DNA from: Scilla litardierei | Lineage: Eukaryota > Streptophyta > Magnoliopsida > Asparagales > Asparagaceae | Assembly: GCA_030789695.1 (NCBI GenBank) | Contig: CM061141.1 | Location: 274,009,655-274,073,654, forward strand | Direction: 5' to 3' | DNA: 64,000 nucleotides | Shown: positions 22,088-34,001 of the stretch, piece by piece | Layout: the number at the start of each line of letters is the position of its first letter | How positions within the stretch are numbered: the stretch's first letter is position 1 | Made by a program: the position numbers and the translations under genes | The notes under the pieces: generated by a model | Databases searched by the model: none | The model's input: only the letters and a program-made list of their open reading frames with translations | Told to the model about the DNA's origin: nothing

Positions 22088-22262
22088 TTCTCCCCATTTT
22101 TGATGATGACAAACAAACATAAACAAAAAGATAAATAATTGTGCTTAAAGAAAACTTACTCCCCCTACATAGATGCCAATCCAGTTAGTCAATGAATATA
22201 TGGGCATATATAGATCAATTGAAGCACATGAGTAAGATATGCATGAATGGATTGACTTTCTT
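22088..22262 (-). other. Sirevirus-2 3' noncoding fragment with polypurine tracts
   Basis: On the minus strand it holds GGGGGAGTAAG (about 22155-22166) and AATGGGGAGAA next to the LTR. It is cut at 22263 by the start of a family X LTR. Confidence 0.75.
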
Positions 22263-24696
22263 TGTAACAGCCGCTTTTCGACCGTTCGTATTTCTGCGTG
22301 TACGTACGTTTTCGTACATGTATTTTATTCGACTCCTTCTTGGATACGGACTATGCGATGTGATATGCCATTGTGACTGCAAGGAAGAGTAGTTATTTGT
22401 GGGATTTTTAGTGAACGACATTTCACGGGTCGTTCTCCCACAAATCGAGTTTGATTACAGGATCGACGCAGCTTTAGACGTAGTCGCCGGATCTTTTATT
22501 TTTTCTGTTTGTTTTCCATAGACCAAACGTGCGATTGACCACTGTATCCCCGAGCCTCTCTTTGTCACGGCAGTCCCCATATTTTTTTCATATTTTTCTG
22601 ACACTCCTAGCCCACCCAAATCACTAATCAAATTCAAAGCCGATTAGCCTTAATCAATTTCGAAAATTTCAATCCCTAATCAAATCTTGATAGAATCCCT
22701 CATACGTATCATGAGGGATTACTTCTTCTATCCACACTCAAAACCACACCCTCTCCTCTCACACTCTCTATCCTAGTCATCCCTAATTATACCCCCTTTC
22801 ATATGCATTTAGCAACTTCTCTCTTTTAAAAACCAAACCCATTTCCTACCCTAGCCATTCACGCATGAGAACCAGGCCGCCACTTCTTCTTCATTTTCTT
22901 GCGCCACCCTCCTGCCTCCGGTGAGCCACCGGCCACCCCAAGATCCGGCCACCCTCTCCTCCACCTTCTCCTCTCCCCTCTCCTCTCTCTCACCCATTAA
23001 AATCCTCAAGAAAAAGCTCCAAGCTGCATGTTTTGACAGCAGAATGCCGCCGCCGGAAAAGCCCATGCCGCCTCCGCTCCGACCACCCCCTCCGGCCGAA
23101 TCCTCCTCCCTCGGGTCCCCCTCGACCTCCCCTAGTCGTTGCACCCATCCTCCCTTATTCCTCACTCCTCAAAACCCCTCAAAACCGCATTGAAACACCA
23201 AGAAGCTGCCGTTTTTCCATATCTGGCGCCCGCCGGAAAACCCCAACACCCGCCACTTTCGGCGGCCTTCGGCCACCCACTCCACCACCGTCAGACTCCT
23301 ATCGAACCCCTCAATTAACTCCAACTCCTCTTACCCTCTTCCTTCATCTCTACCTCCTCGAAACATCTCTCAAACTCGACTTAACGACAGTTTTACAGAT
23401 CTGCGCCACCGCCGGGAAAACTCGCGCCCACCGGCCATCCGACCACCTACGACGACCACCCTACCACCGTTGGACTTCTATCGAAACCCCCTACCAACTA
23501 CAATTTCTCTCACGCTCATATCCCACCTGTAGCTCCTGGAAAATCCGTCGAAACCAAGCCCAGCTGCTGTTTTTGACAGATCTGTGCGCTGAACTTCGAC
23601 GCCCGCGCACGATCACCTCCGACCACCCCCAGTGACAACTCTACTGTCGTTGGCTTCGTCTTGAAGTCCTTTGCCTTTTGCAACTTCTTGTTGTCGCTGA
23701 TCATCGCTGGAATTCCGCTGAGACGTGCGACAAAGAGCGTTGCACGAATCTATCCTCTCCGGCTTCTCACGGCCACCCACCACCGTACGCTCACGTCGCC
23801 GGCCACCCACCAGGCCGAGCATCTTCCTCTGGTCCTACTTCATCCACCGACAGCCCCCTTGAACTCTCGGAGTTCATGCGCGTTGTCGCACGCACGTACT
23901 TTTAGCCGATGTCGCCGTTATTGTGAAGATCTGTTGCGCTACTCGCAACGGGAGGAGGATCGCTATTAGCTCGCTGATTTCGCGTGACTACCCCAATGTC
24001 CCAAGGTACCTCGTTGTGCTACCCACGGCCGAGGAATTCCAGACGACGTCGACGTTTCGTCGTTCAGACCCGACTTCCGCTTGTTGGACGACATCACGAG
24101 GTTGGTTTCCCTAACGAGTAGTAAAACCCACAACGTAGCTAACCAAAACCTAAACTAAAATTGGTCAACTTGAACTAAATTTATTTTCAGCATCTGTAAA
24201 ATGTTGCCACTATAGGAAAGATCGACGATCGGACGAATTTTCTGTGCACATAGGGTAGACGTCGATCTAGACTGAACAAAACAACAAAAACGTGACTTTT
24301 TGACTGTTAGGGTAGTCCCGCCAAATTTAGAAACAAACCGTATTAAGATTGACAAATAGTGCGATCTGACATCGCCGTGATCCTGTTTCAGACGGACCAT
24401 CACCGACACGACGTTTTAACGGGACGCTCCGGACAGACGACGCACTCGCCACCGCAGGCAAGTGTACTCACTTGTACTTTTGGCCGTGTCTAGGCCATAG
24501 ACTCTTAGAATTGTTAAATGTGAACAAAGAGATCCGGACGTGAAATGATAGCGTCTGGGACTCCCTTGATGGCTTAGACTTGACGACGAAGTCTAAGCGC
24601 AACAACAGCAACAATTGACACCTTAGGGTTTTTCTGTGTGTGCGTGAGTGTGGACCCCCTAGAATAACAATTTCTTGTGTGTCATGTCGTGTCCTG

Positions 24697-24917
24697 TTAC
24701 ACAAAAAGCCTCCGGGCGTTTCGGATTCTCTCCACACGAGAGTGATCCCTATTACACAAAAAGCCTCCAGGCGTTTCGGATGCTCTCCATGCGAGAGTGA
24801 TCCCTGTTACACAAAAAGCCTCCGGGCGTTTCGGATGCTCTCCACGCGAGAGTGATACCTGTTATACAAAAAGCCTCTGGACGTTTCGGATGCTCTCCCA
24901 ACGAGAGTGATCCATGT
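24697..24917 (+). repeat. 55-bp tandem repeat in X-a, four copies
   Basis: The unit begins TTACACAAAAAGCC and includes GGGCGTTTCGGATGCTCTCC and GAGAGTGATCC. Starts at 24697, 24752, 24807 and 24862, a strict 55-bp period. X-b has three copies at 58690-58855. Confidence 0.9.
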
Positions 24918-25023
24918 ACCTTCTTGTCCTGAGCACTTGGGTTGGGGTAGGGTTGAGCGTACGCATGGGGAGAGGGTCTGATCCCCCTCGAACCGTAAGG
25001 CGTGAACCCTTCGAGTCACACGT

Positions 25024-25046
25024 GTCTTGTCTTGTCTTGTCTTGTC
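25024..25046. repeat. TCTTG microsatellite
   Basis: Four to five tandem copies of the pentamer GTCTT in family X. Related runs occur at 58960-58990 and, inverted, at 27145-27163. Confidence 0.85.
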
Positions 25047-25362
25047 TCGTCTTCACGTGACCCATTTAGGTTAGTCCCATAGTCGGTAGCACACGCTACG
25101 ACTACAACGTGTCGTGTTTACTTCTCCTGCTCCGTTACTTTCTTTAAATGCCATGTTATAACCCCAGCATGTTAATCAACCAGTAAATAATTGTTCTAAA
25201 TTAAAATACACTTGCAGTAGAGTCTAACATTTTCTGTGTAGACTTTACCTGACGTACATTTCCTTTTCTCTTGGGTGATGTACGTCAAGTGTTGAACCAG
25301 AGCACGTGGACGAGCCGGACATTCCTGGGAACGTGGAGCCAGAGGACGTCGACCCGGAGTAC

Positions 25363-25717
25363 CAATCACCATCTTTGATCATCCAATCCTCTTCTCTTGC
25401 ATTCATTGATCTTTGAGAGGCATCCCTTGCTAATTGATCTTTAAGATATGCTTAGTCATTAACTGCAAATAGGGGATTAGTCACAAGTATTTATGTTTTG
25501 CTCATCATTAACACCAAGTAGGGAGAAGTCCAATACTCAACATTCTCCCCATTTTTGATGATGACAAACAAACATAAACAAAAATATAAATAATTGTGCT
25601 TAAAGAAAACTTACTCCCCCTACATAGATGCCAATCCAGTTAGTCAATGAATATATGTGCATATATAGATCAATTGAAGCACATGAGTAAGATATGCATG
25701 AATGGACTGACTTTCTT
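25363..25717 (-). repeat. Duplicated Sirevirus-2 LTR/3' noncoding fragment
   Basis: A near-copy of 21909-22262. It continues into a second X LTR exactly as the first does, so it is part of a ~3.45-kb tandem duplication rather than an independent insertion. Confidence 0.85.
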
Positions 25718-26349
25718 TGTAACGGCTGCTTTTCCACCGTTCGTATTTCTGCGTGTACGTATGTTTTCGTACACGTATTTTATTCGACTCCTTCTTGGAT
25801 GCGGACTATGCGATGTGATATACCGTTGTGACCGCAAGGAACAGTAGTTATTTGTGAGATTTTTAGTGAACGACATTTCACATGTCGTTCTCCCACAAAT
25901 CAAGTTTGATTGCAGGATCGACGTAGCTTTAGACGTAGTCGCCGGATCTTTTATTTTTTCTGTTTGTTTTCCATAGACCAAACGTGTGATTGACGACTGT
26001 ATCCCCAAGCCTCTCTTCGTCACGGTAGTCCCCATATTTTTTTCGTATTTTTCTGACACTCCTAGCCCACCCAAATCACTAATAAAATTCAAAGCCGATT
26101 AGCCTTAATCAATTTCGAAAATTTCAATCCCTAATCAAATCTAGATAGAATCCCTCATACGTATCATGAGGGATTACTTCTTCTATCCACACCCAAAACT
26201 ACACCCCTCCTCTCACACTCTCTATCCTAGTCATCCCTAATTATACCCTCTTTCATATGCATTTAGCAACTTCTCTCTTTTAAAAACCAAACCCATTTCC
26301 TACCCTAGCCATTCACGCATGAGAACCAGGCCGCCACTTCTTCTTCATT
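25718..26349 (+). mobile_element. Family X LTR, copy X-b, left piece
   Basis: Begins TGTAACGGCTGC and copies 22263-22894. It is interrupted at 26349 by the nested insertion 26350-55316 and continues without loss at 55322. Confidence 0.8.
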
Positions 26350-28235
26350 TGTCACGCTCCGCTTCCCAAAAAGGACGGAGGCGAAGCGTGAGTAAGGCCC
26401 GCTTAGGCCGGGGTTGAGAGCCCAGACCCAATAAGCGTCTGTGGTATTCCAAAACGAATGAAACAGGTCCCTACAAGTTAGTACGGAACAACAAAAGTAC
26501 CGAAAATAGATATCAATTCATTTTATTCCAAACATAATCATCCAAAGTACTGAGAGTCTAAAACACCCGAAGGGCTACATCTGCAGAAAAAGAAACTACC
26601 GGTGCAAGCACCCAACCTAGTCAAGAAAACGAAAGGTGCTACGCACCCAACTAAACTGGAACAGAACTCTGGATCAGCAACCAGAGGCCTCTAACTCTGG
26701 TCATCCTCTGGATCGTACTCCAGATCAACGTCCTCCGGCTCTCCGTCTGCTGGCAAGTCTGCCTCGTCGATGTACTCTGGCTCAACACCTGACGTACAGC
26801 ACCAAAAGAAGGAACTGTACGTCAGGTAAGGTCTACAAACAGGGTTAGACCAAACTGCAAGTGTATCAACTTTTAGACAACATTTTACTGGTTGATTAGC
26901 ATGCTGGGGTTATAACTGAGTAACAAAAAGAAGTAACGCAGCAGGAAAGTAAAGCGTAGTAAGTAGTAGTCGTAGCGTGTGCTACCAACTACGGGACTAA
27001 CCTACTGGTGTCATGACAAGTCGGGACGTGACGGGACAAGTCGAGACAAGACAAGTGAGACACGAAAGGGTTCACGCCTTACGGTTCGAGGGGGATCAGA
27101 CCCTCTTGCCGTGCGCACGCTCAACCCAACCCCAAACTCCAAGGAAGACAAGACAAGACAAGACAACAGTACAAGGGATCACTCGCTCTAGCTTGGCGAG
27201 TGCCCTATTGCCCGCAAGCTGTGTATCCGTACAAGAGATCACTCTCTCTAGCTTGGAGAGTGCCCTATTGCCCGTAGGCTGTGAATCTGTACAAGGGATC
27301 ACTCGGAGAGTGCCATATTGCCCAGCGGGCTGTGCAAGACGGGATGAGACGTGACATGACGGGAAGGGTTATTCTAGGGTGTCCACACACACGCACACAC
27401 ATGATAGCCCTACGATATCAAAAGTTGTTGTTGTCAGGCTCAGACTTCGTCGTCAAGTCTGAGCCGTCAGGGTCGTCCTGGACGCTATCATTTCACCTCC
27501 GATTCTTTTTGTTCACAATTAACAATTCTAACCAACTAGGGCCTAAGCACGGCCAAAAGTGCAAGTGGATACACTTGCCTATGATGGCGAGTGTGTCGTC
27601 CTCTCGAAGCGTCTCGTCCAAGCGTCTCGTCCAAGCGTCTCGTCCGCAGAAGTCCGTCTGAAATATCGCCACGGCGACGGTGTCAGGTCTCAATTTCATC
27701 AAATCCTATTAGCGTTCGTTTCTAGGTTATCGGGACTATCCTATTCTTCAAAAGTCACTTTTTTTTATGTTTCAGCCTAATCGACGATCTAATCCTATGT
27801 GCACAGTCAACAAAGTCCATTCGTCGATTTTTACTGGTGCTGGAAAATAAACTTTAGTTCAAGTTGTCGATTTTTAGTTTAGGATTCAGTCAGCTATTGT
27901 GGGGGTTTCTACGAGTTTCGGGGGACCAACCTGTACCGGAGTTCGTCGTAGAATGGAAGTCGCGTCTGAACGGAGAACTCCTCAGCTTCAGATCTGGTCC
28001 TCGCATGATTCCCCAAAAGTTGAAACTTGTGACGAAGGCCTACGACGTGTCGTAACGTCGTAGACGGCAAATCCGTGAAGTAGCACACCCAAGTGGGGCC
28101 CACAGCAGTGCTAGGGGTCAATGGGGGACCCACAACACCTCTGGAGAACTTGGGGGGCCCACCACAGGAGTTGGTGTGGGAGAAACCAAGTTGCGACGTT
28201 CTGTCATCGGTCGGACACCGTCGGTGTGGGGGTTT

Positions 28236-28550
28236 CTCTCGGTCAGACCGAGAGAAACTCTCGGTCGGGCGTGATGCAGCGCGGCGGAGGCGGGGGCTTG
28301 TGCGGTGCGAGGGATTCCCTCGGTCAGACCGAGCGGATCTCTCGGTCGGACGCTGCGGGTGCGGGCGTGCAGCGCTGCGGAGCGATGCGGAGCGGATCTC
28401 TCGGTCGGTGTGGAAGATCTCGTCGGTCGGGCGCTAGCGGGTGCGGGGCAGATGCAGAGCGGCTGCAACGAAGCGCTGCAGCGTGTGGACGAAGCGGGGT
28501 GCGGGCTGTTCTCTCGGTCGGAGCGGGCGATCTCCTCGGTCGGAGCGGGG
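28236..28550. repeat. CTCGGTC/GACCGAG palindrome cluster in X solo LTR
   Basis: Repeated dyads such as CTCTCGGTCAGACCGAGAG and CTCGGTCGGA, in very GC-rich sequence. The Athila element inserted in this cluster; its duplicated target CCTCG is part of one motif (CCTCGGTCAG at 54584). Confidence 0.85.
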
Positions 28551-28914
28551 GCACTATGGGTTGCAACGTTGCAACTTGCAATGAAGCGGAGCGGAGCGCG
28601 GGTGCGGGGCTTGGCCTCGTGATCACTCCATATTTTACACCTTTTTTCTGCATGTTTGCATGCCATTTAGATCGCTCAAATCGTGTTTTTCACGTTTATT
28701 CGACAATATTGCGATGCTTTTCACGATTTGTTGTTTTTGTCGTATTTCAGGAGATTTGGAGCTATTTGGAGTGATTCTGAGATGCACCCACTCCAGAGTG
28801 TCACCAACGACTCTCTTGAGGGGTATTTTGCGATTGGAGAGGAGTGGAAGAAGAAAGAACGTCGTAGGAGCGACGATGAGGCGAAAATATGAAGTTTGGG
28901 CATTTTGAGCATTT

Positions 28915-29273
28915 CACTCGGCCGAGTGAAGGAGTCACTCGGCCAACCATAGGAAGCCCGCTCGGCCGGCCAGATCAGACACGCAACAGGCGTGCACTCG
29001 GCCGAGCATCGCCAAGTCGCTCGGCCGAACCACGGACACCCACTCGCCCGAGTGGCGTCAAGACGGCGGCAGCAAAAATCCCAGACTTACTGTTTCTGTA
29101 CAGTCAATTTCTGAGTCGTCGTCCGCCCGAGTGACAATCGACGTCCGCCCGAGTGACTAAAGGTCGTCCGCCCGAGTGACCTCCGAGGAGACGACCCCCG
29201 AGACCCCCAACTCTCTGTTTCTGTACAGGGTTCGTCACTCGGCCGAGTGACATTTGTCACTCGGCCGAGTGAG
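28915..29273. repeat. CACTCGGCCGAGTG palindrome cluster, LTR A2
   Basis: About twelve perfect or variant copies, including a run of CGTCCGCCCGAGTGAC direct repeats at 29120-29180. Confidence 0.9.
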
Positions 29274-29752
29274 CCACGCTGCCTGAAGCGTAAACTGCGG
29301 ATTTGAGGCTGTGCAGGGGCATTTTTGTCAGGATTTTTTTGGGCGATTTTGGGGGGTATTTAACCCCAGTTTTTAACCTAGTTCAGAGAGCTTTTTCAGA
29401 ACTTTTTGCAGCTTTTTAGATTAACTTTTTAGGGATTAGATTTAGCTTTGAGGGAGGAGAGAAAAGTGAGATTTTGTTGGATGCTTTCTTGTTCTTCATT
29501 GGTTTGTCTCTCTCTCCCTCCAAAAACTCCATTTTTATTGATATTTTGAATATTGCTATGAATTCCATTGATTTTATTTGTGAATTTCTATTGCATTCTA
29601 TTATGAATTGTGAGTAGTTCATCGTCTTAGGGCGTAGGGATGAACCCTACGAGCCCAATTTCGAATTTGTGATGAATTGGTGAAACCATTGCTATGATTG
29701 ATTAGGGTTAGTTTGGGATTGCTATAATACGAATAGCTAGGGATTCACACCG

Positions 29753-30045
29753 ATTGGGATTTGCAAGAGATTGGATCCCAATTCGATAGGAAGCCCTAGA
29801 TATTCGAATTGGGTTGCAATTGAATTCCTTCGGAATCGGTTTGCAAGAGATTGACCCGAAACTAGGGTTTTTCGTTTGCAATTCTATACCAATACCCGTT
29901 TGCAAGAGATTGGATGGGTAGGAACTATCCCAATCTAGGTCGTAGCTCGAGTTTGCACGAGAGTGGACTCGAGATACGATTGAACGATGATGTTGTTCTT
30001 CACGCTAGTTTGCCTAGGTTAGGGTTTGCAAGAGATTGGACCCTA
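29753..30045 (+). other. Five-hairpin RNA array, LTR A2
   Basis: Stems: ATTGGGAT/ATCCCAAT (29753-29782), TCGG/CCGA (29836-29859), TACCC/GGGTA (29893-29920), CTCGAGT/ACTCGAG (29946-29973) and TAGGGT/ACCCTA (30020-30045). All enclose TTGCAAGAGATTGG or, in the fourth, TTGCACGAGAGTGG. Relative to A1 the second stem changes T-A to C-G on both sides. In the fourth inner stem CAA/TTG becomes CAC/GTG. Confidence 0.85.
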
Positions 30046-30420
30046 CCCTAGGTTGGCTATAGACCGGCAATAGCGCGAGAGCGTGAGCTTGGTTTCACAT
30101 TTAGTTGCAACTAGTTCACCCAAATTTCAAGTCTAGCAATTGTGAAACCCACGAGTCACAATGATGAGATACGGCAAGTAGCGGGGATTCCCTATCCCCT
30201 AAGCGTCTTTATTAATTTGTTAATTCTTTTATACATTTGAACGACTGTGATCGCACATTTGCGAACATCTCTCGACCCTTCCTATAGCCAGGTTACCGAA
30301 GAGGACACTGTTATCAGTGCTCCCTGTGTTCAATACCCGCTCGCCGCTACACCGTGCGCTTGCGGTAAGACTATGATCGTCGCCGCTCCGGGACGTGTAT
30401 CCGGGGCGCGATCAAGTTTT

Positions 30421-30438
30421 TGGCGCCATTGCTGGGGA
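30421..30438 (+). other. Primer binding site (tRNA-Asp type)
   Basis: TGGCGCCATTGCTGGGGA lies six bases after the 5' LTR. It matches the TGGCGCC...GGGGA site usual for Athila/Tat elements, which pairs with a tRNA (Asp) 3' end. Confidence 0.85.
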
Positions 30439-30554
30439 GGCAATAGTGTTTGATTCCTATAACCTTGCTATTTTTCTTTTTCGTTCTATTATTTTTATTT
30501 TGTTACACCCTTCCGTTGTTCTAACTATTTCTTTGAAACTCTGTTTTCCCTTGC

Positions 30555-33316
30555 ATGTACACGAGATCCTCGGTGAACCCCGAAGAGATACTATACGATC
30601 CGGAGATCGAGCGTACATTGAGGAGGATCCGAGCGGAGAGGAGACCCGTTACAGAAGGAGATTTTATGACCCATCCTGAGACACCTGAAGAATTGGCGGC
30701 GCGAATGGCGAGGATTATTTCCATAAGAGATAGGCTTCGGCCTAAGACTTCTTCCACGACCTCGTCCATCGCAATGCCGGAGTTGGCGACCGACAAAAAT
30801 TTTGAGTTGAAGACCGGATTGGTGGTCCTTATGCAACAAGATCCTTTTCATGGGAACTCCAATGAAAACCCTCATTACCACATCCAGCTCTTCTTATCAA
30901 AGTGTGCCACCTTCCAAATGCCTGGCGTCTCTGAGGATGCTATCAGACTGCGCCTCTTCCCTTTCACACTCAAGGACAAGGCATTATATTGGTTGAGAAC
31001 GCAAGCTGAAGGAATCTTCACCACTTGGGATGAGTTGGCGAGTGCCTACGTCGACAAATTTTACCCGCCCTCCAAGACGGTGAAGATTAGAAGTGCTCTC
31101 ATGTCCTTCAAGCAAGGACCTCAAGAGACTCTCTACGAAGCATGGGAGCGCTTCAAGGACTTGCAACGTCAGTGCCCTCATCATAGCATTGAGGATTGGG
31201 AGCTTGTCCATAGCTTTTACAATGGACTCCAACCGGGGACGAAGCAGATCATTGATGCCACGGCGAATGGAGCCATTTTGTCGAAGACTCCCGATGAAGC
31301 TACGGCCTTGCTTGAGGAGATGGCCTCGAACAACCAACAATGGGGGGACGAGCAATGACATTCTTCATCCTCCTTGAAGCCCACAAGTATCTATGAGGCT
31401 AAGGCCGTGGCGGAGCTTTCTAGCAAGTTTGACTCTCTCCATAAGGTAGTGGAGAGATTGGAGAAATTTATTACGGAGCCTCAGGGAGCCCCTTCTACAC
31501 CCACGCCGACAAATCATATGAGCGATTGGCAAGACCAATCCCAAGCAATGTATGTAGGAGGAGAGCAAGGAGAAGGAGCTTTGGAGCAAATCCAATACGT
31601 CACAGGGAATTCTGGATATTGGGCCAATCCGGCTGCTAGAAACCATCCGGGTTTCTCATATGCTAATAATGATGGTGCACTGAACCCCCTGTAACACCAA
31701 CCTCCTCAAGCTCGAGCTCCACCACCACAAACAAATTATCCACCAAGGGGGCCACCGCAACAAAACTTCCCACCGAGGCAACAAGTGGGACCTTATAGGC
31801 CACCCGGGTATAATCAAGGGTGGAGAAATCCCAACCCACCGCAAGCTAAACCACGTCCGGATTTTGAAGCTAAGGTGGATGAGTTTATGGTGGAACAACG
31901 AAAGATCAATGCCACATTGAAGGCGGGACAAGATTCTCTCGCCACCGTCGTCGCTTAAATTGGGGAGCAACTTACGTTGCTCAATAAAAACAATCAACAA
32001 TTGCCGGATCAACCCGAGCCGAATCCACGGGGCAACACCGGCCATATCAATACTGTCGTTACGGTTACTAAAAGAGGAGGGAAGGATACCACTCCCCCCA
32101 TGACTCAAGTCAGGAAGCCCATGGTGGAGAATCTAGAAGAAAGCGAGCCGGTAATTGAAGTGGCAAGGGAGAAGGAGCCGCAAGAAGGAGAAAAATCTAG
32201 AATGGAGGAGCTTATCGATGAGCGCCGATTTATGCCACCGGTGCCCTTCCCTCAACGGCTAGCTAGAGCCAAGATGGAGAAACAGCTAGCCAAGTTTCTC
32301 GAGTATTTGAGAGGGGTGAGCATCAATATCCCCTTCCTCGATGCTTTAGTGGAAATCCCATCTTATGCCAAGTTCTTAAAAGACTTGATCACGGGAAGGA
32401 AGAGGAAGGAGAAGATAATGCTCGCAGAGGAAGGGACTTGGTTCACAAAGAGGGAAAAGGAGCCCGCCAAGTTTAAAGATCCAGGGAGTTTCCGGATTCC
32501 TTGCACTCTAGGCGGCGTCCCCCTACAAAAGGCATTGGTAGACTTGGGGCTAGTGTTAGCCTCATGCCCCTCTCCATGTTTCGGAAGTTGAATACCGGCA
32601 CGGTTTTGAAGCCTACCGACATGCGGATTCAACTAGCGGACGGGAGGATTACAAGACCGGTTGGGATCGCAGAGGACATCCCACTCCAAGTTCCGGGGGG
32701 CATATGTTTGCCATGCGATTTCGTGATAATGGACATCAAGGAGGAGGGCGATACATCACTCATACTCGGACGCCCATTCCTCGCCACCGCCGGTGTCATC
32801 GTCGATGTGCGGGAGGGGACCCTTAACTTGAACGTCGGCAACATCGAAGTGGAGCTTCATATACCGAAGGCAATGAAGCACATGCCGTATCACGAAGAAC
32901 TATATTACATGGACCTCCTTGATGAGGTCATTGAAGAGGTGATCCCCCATTCCATCGGTGCACCCCACGAAGATAGGTTCGAAGAAGGCCTAGATTTGGC
33001 CGAGGAAGAGAAGACAGAGCACTCCCCCGATTTCTCCATGGCAATTGATGATGGCGATGCTGATGTCGCAAGAATACGGGAGCTCTACAAGCTCTCAAAG
33101 TTGAGGACTCCAAAGAAAGCTCCACCGATACGACGATCGGTGTCACCGGCAAAGAGGAAGACCGGAGCAAGCTCTAGCTTGGGGGAGACACCCCCCAACA
33201 TTGCCCGAGACAAAGGGGCGCTGAGGAAGACCACACCCCACAATGATCCAAATTCGAGCGGTCTTCCGGGAAAATTTGACGGGTGCATCTCGTATGCACC
33301 CAACATCAAGCGCTAA
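30555..33316 (+). pseudogene. gag-pro: Athila gag-protease, broken
   Basis: From ATG 30555 the Gag frame gives a typical retrotransposon capsid: HYHIQLFLSKCATF, FPFTLKDKALYWL, WDELASAYVDKFYPPSKT, RFKDLQRQCPHH and HSFYNGLQPGTK. The same frame is stopped by TGA 31356-31358, TAA 31692-31694 and TAA 31956-31958. A one-base loss at 32544-32550 shifts to the protease frame, which keeps DLGASVSLMPL-type residues (the D now in the other frame), ILGRPFLATAG and NVGNIEVELH. It ends at TAA 33314-33316. Gag builds the particle; the aspartic protease would mature it. With three stops and one frameshift it cannot make a complete product. Confidence 0.9.
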
Positions 33317-33649
33317 GTTGAAGATTTAAAGGGATCGAGCTCAAGACCTTAAACGAGCGCTTGTCGGGAGGCAACCCGACGGTTATCGCATTATTTCTAT
33401 TTTAGTTTTTATTTTTTGTTTTAGGCTTTATTATTGTTTTTGAGTCGTTTGCCCGAAAAAATTTTGACAACGAGTCCTATTTTCTTTGACAGGAGAGGAG
33501 AACGGTATATCTATCATATGGAGGATGACCAAGACAAAGAAGAGCGCTCCAGGAATGCGCTCGAGGCTTAGGAGAAGGAAGATATCAACTGGAGGAAGAA
33601 AAACAGAGATTAGAGCCAAAACGGAGCCAAACAGCAGAAAACAGGGCCT

Positions 33650-33990
33650 CACTCGGCCGAGTACCATATCCACTCGGCCGAGCAACCACCGTCGTCCGTC
33701 CGAGTGGCGCACCAACGAGGGAAGTCTGCTACACCCAACTCTCTGTTCTTTTTTTCGATTTCAGTATAAATTACCACTCGGCCGAGTATATATATTAACT
33801 CAGCCGAGTGAAACTGATACGCTCCTAGGGCGAAAATTGCCGAGTAGCTTGTGCCACTCGGCCGAATGGACTTTTTCCACTCGGTCGAGGGTGGTAAATC
33901 CACTCGGCCGATTCGTAAGCGGAGGGAGAAATTTTATAAACTTTTTCGTTACGATCACTCGGCCGAGTGACTTAGTCACTCGGCCGAGTT
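33650..33990. repeat. Internal CACTCGGCCGAGT palindrome cluster
   Basis: Nine or so copies of the motif otherwise found in U3 of the Athila LTRs, here in the middle of the element and 13 bp upstream of a TATA box. Confidence 0.9.
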
Positions 33991-34001
33991 GTAACCTCTC
34001 C

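Larger units (their letters stand above)
22263..25362 (+). mobile_element. Family X LTR, copy X-a (3' truncated)
   Basis: It begins TGTAACAGCCGC and runs 3.1 kb with no sustained conserved ORF. Landmarks shared with X-b: a C-rich stretch (22895-23640) that reads as Pro-rich peptides in several frames, a 55-bp tandem repeat (24697-24917) and a TCTTG microsatellite. It stops at 25362, where the sequence jumps back to Sirevirus-2 LTR, because of a tandem duplication. The family assignment (possibly a Tekay/Del-like Ty3/gypsy LTR) rests on the TGTAAC...GTGACA ends and the length only. Confidence 0.65.
28620..30414 (+). repeat. Athila main 5' LTR (A2)
   Basis: Starts TGATCACTCC, ends GCGCGATCA, 1795 bp. 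Same layout as A1: palindrome cluster, TATA-like box (29357), five-hairpin array, conserved tail. By my own alignment it differs from the 3' LTR at about 15 sites in the first 400 bp, so the insertion is not recent. Confidence 0.92.

Noticed and set aside
22921..23635. Overlapping Pro-rich ORFs of up to 200 codons, suggestive of a small cell-wall protein gene
   Set aside because: They lie in the C-rich part of a family X LTR, are open in several frames, and are disrupted in the copies at 55347 and 57012.
28121..28774. ORF of 217 codons over the GC-rich stretch left of the Athila element
   Set aside because: It runs from the X solo LTR across the Athila insertion point into the LTR, so it is a chance product of composition.
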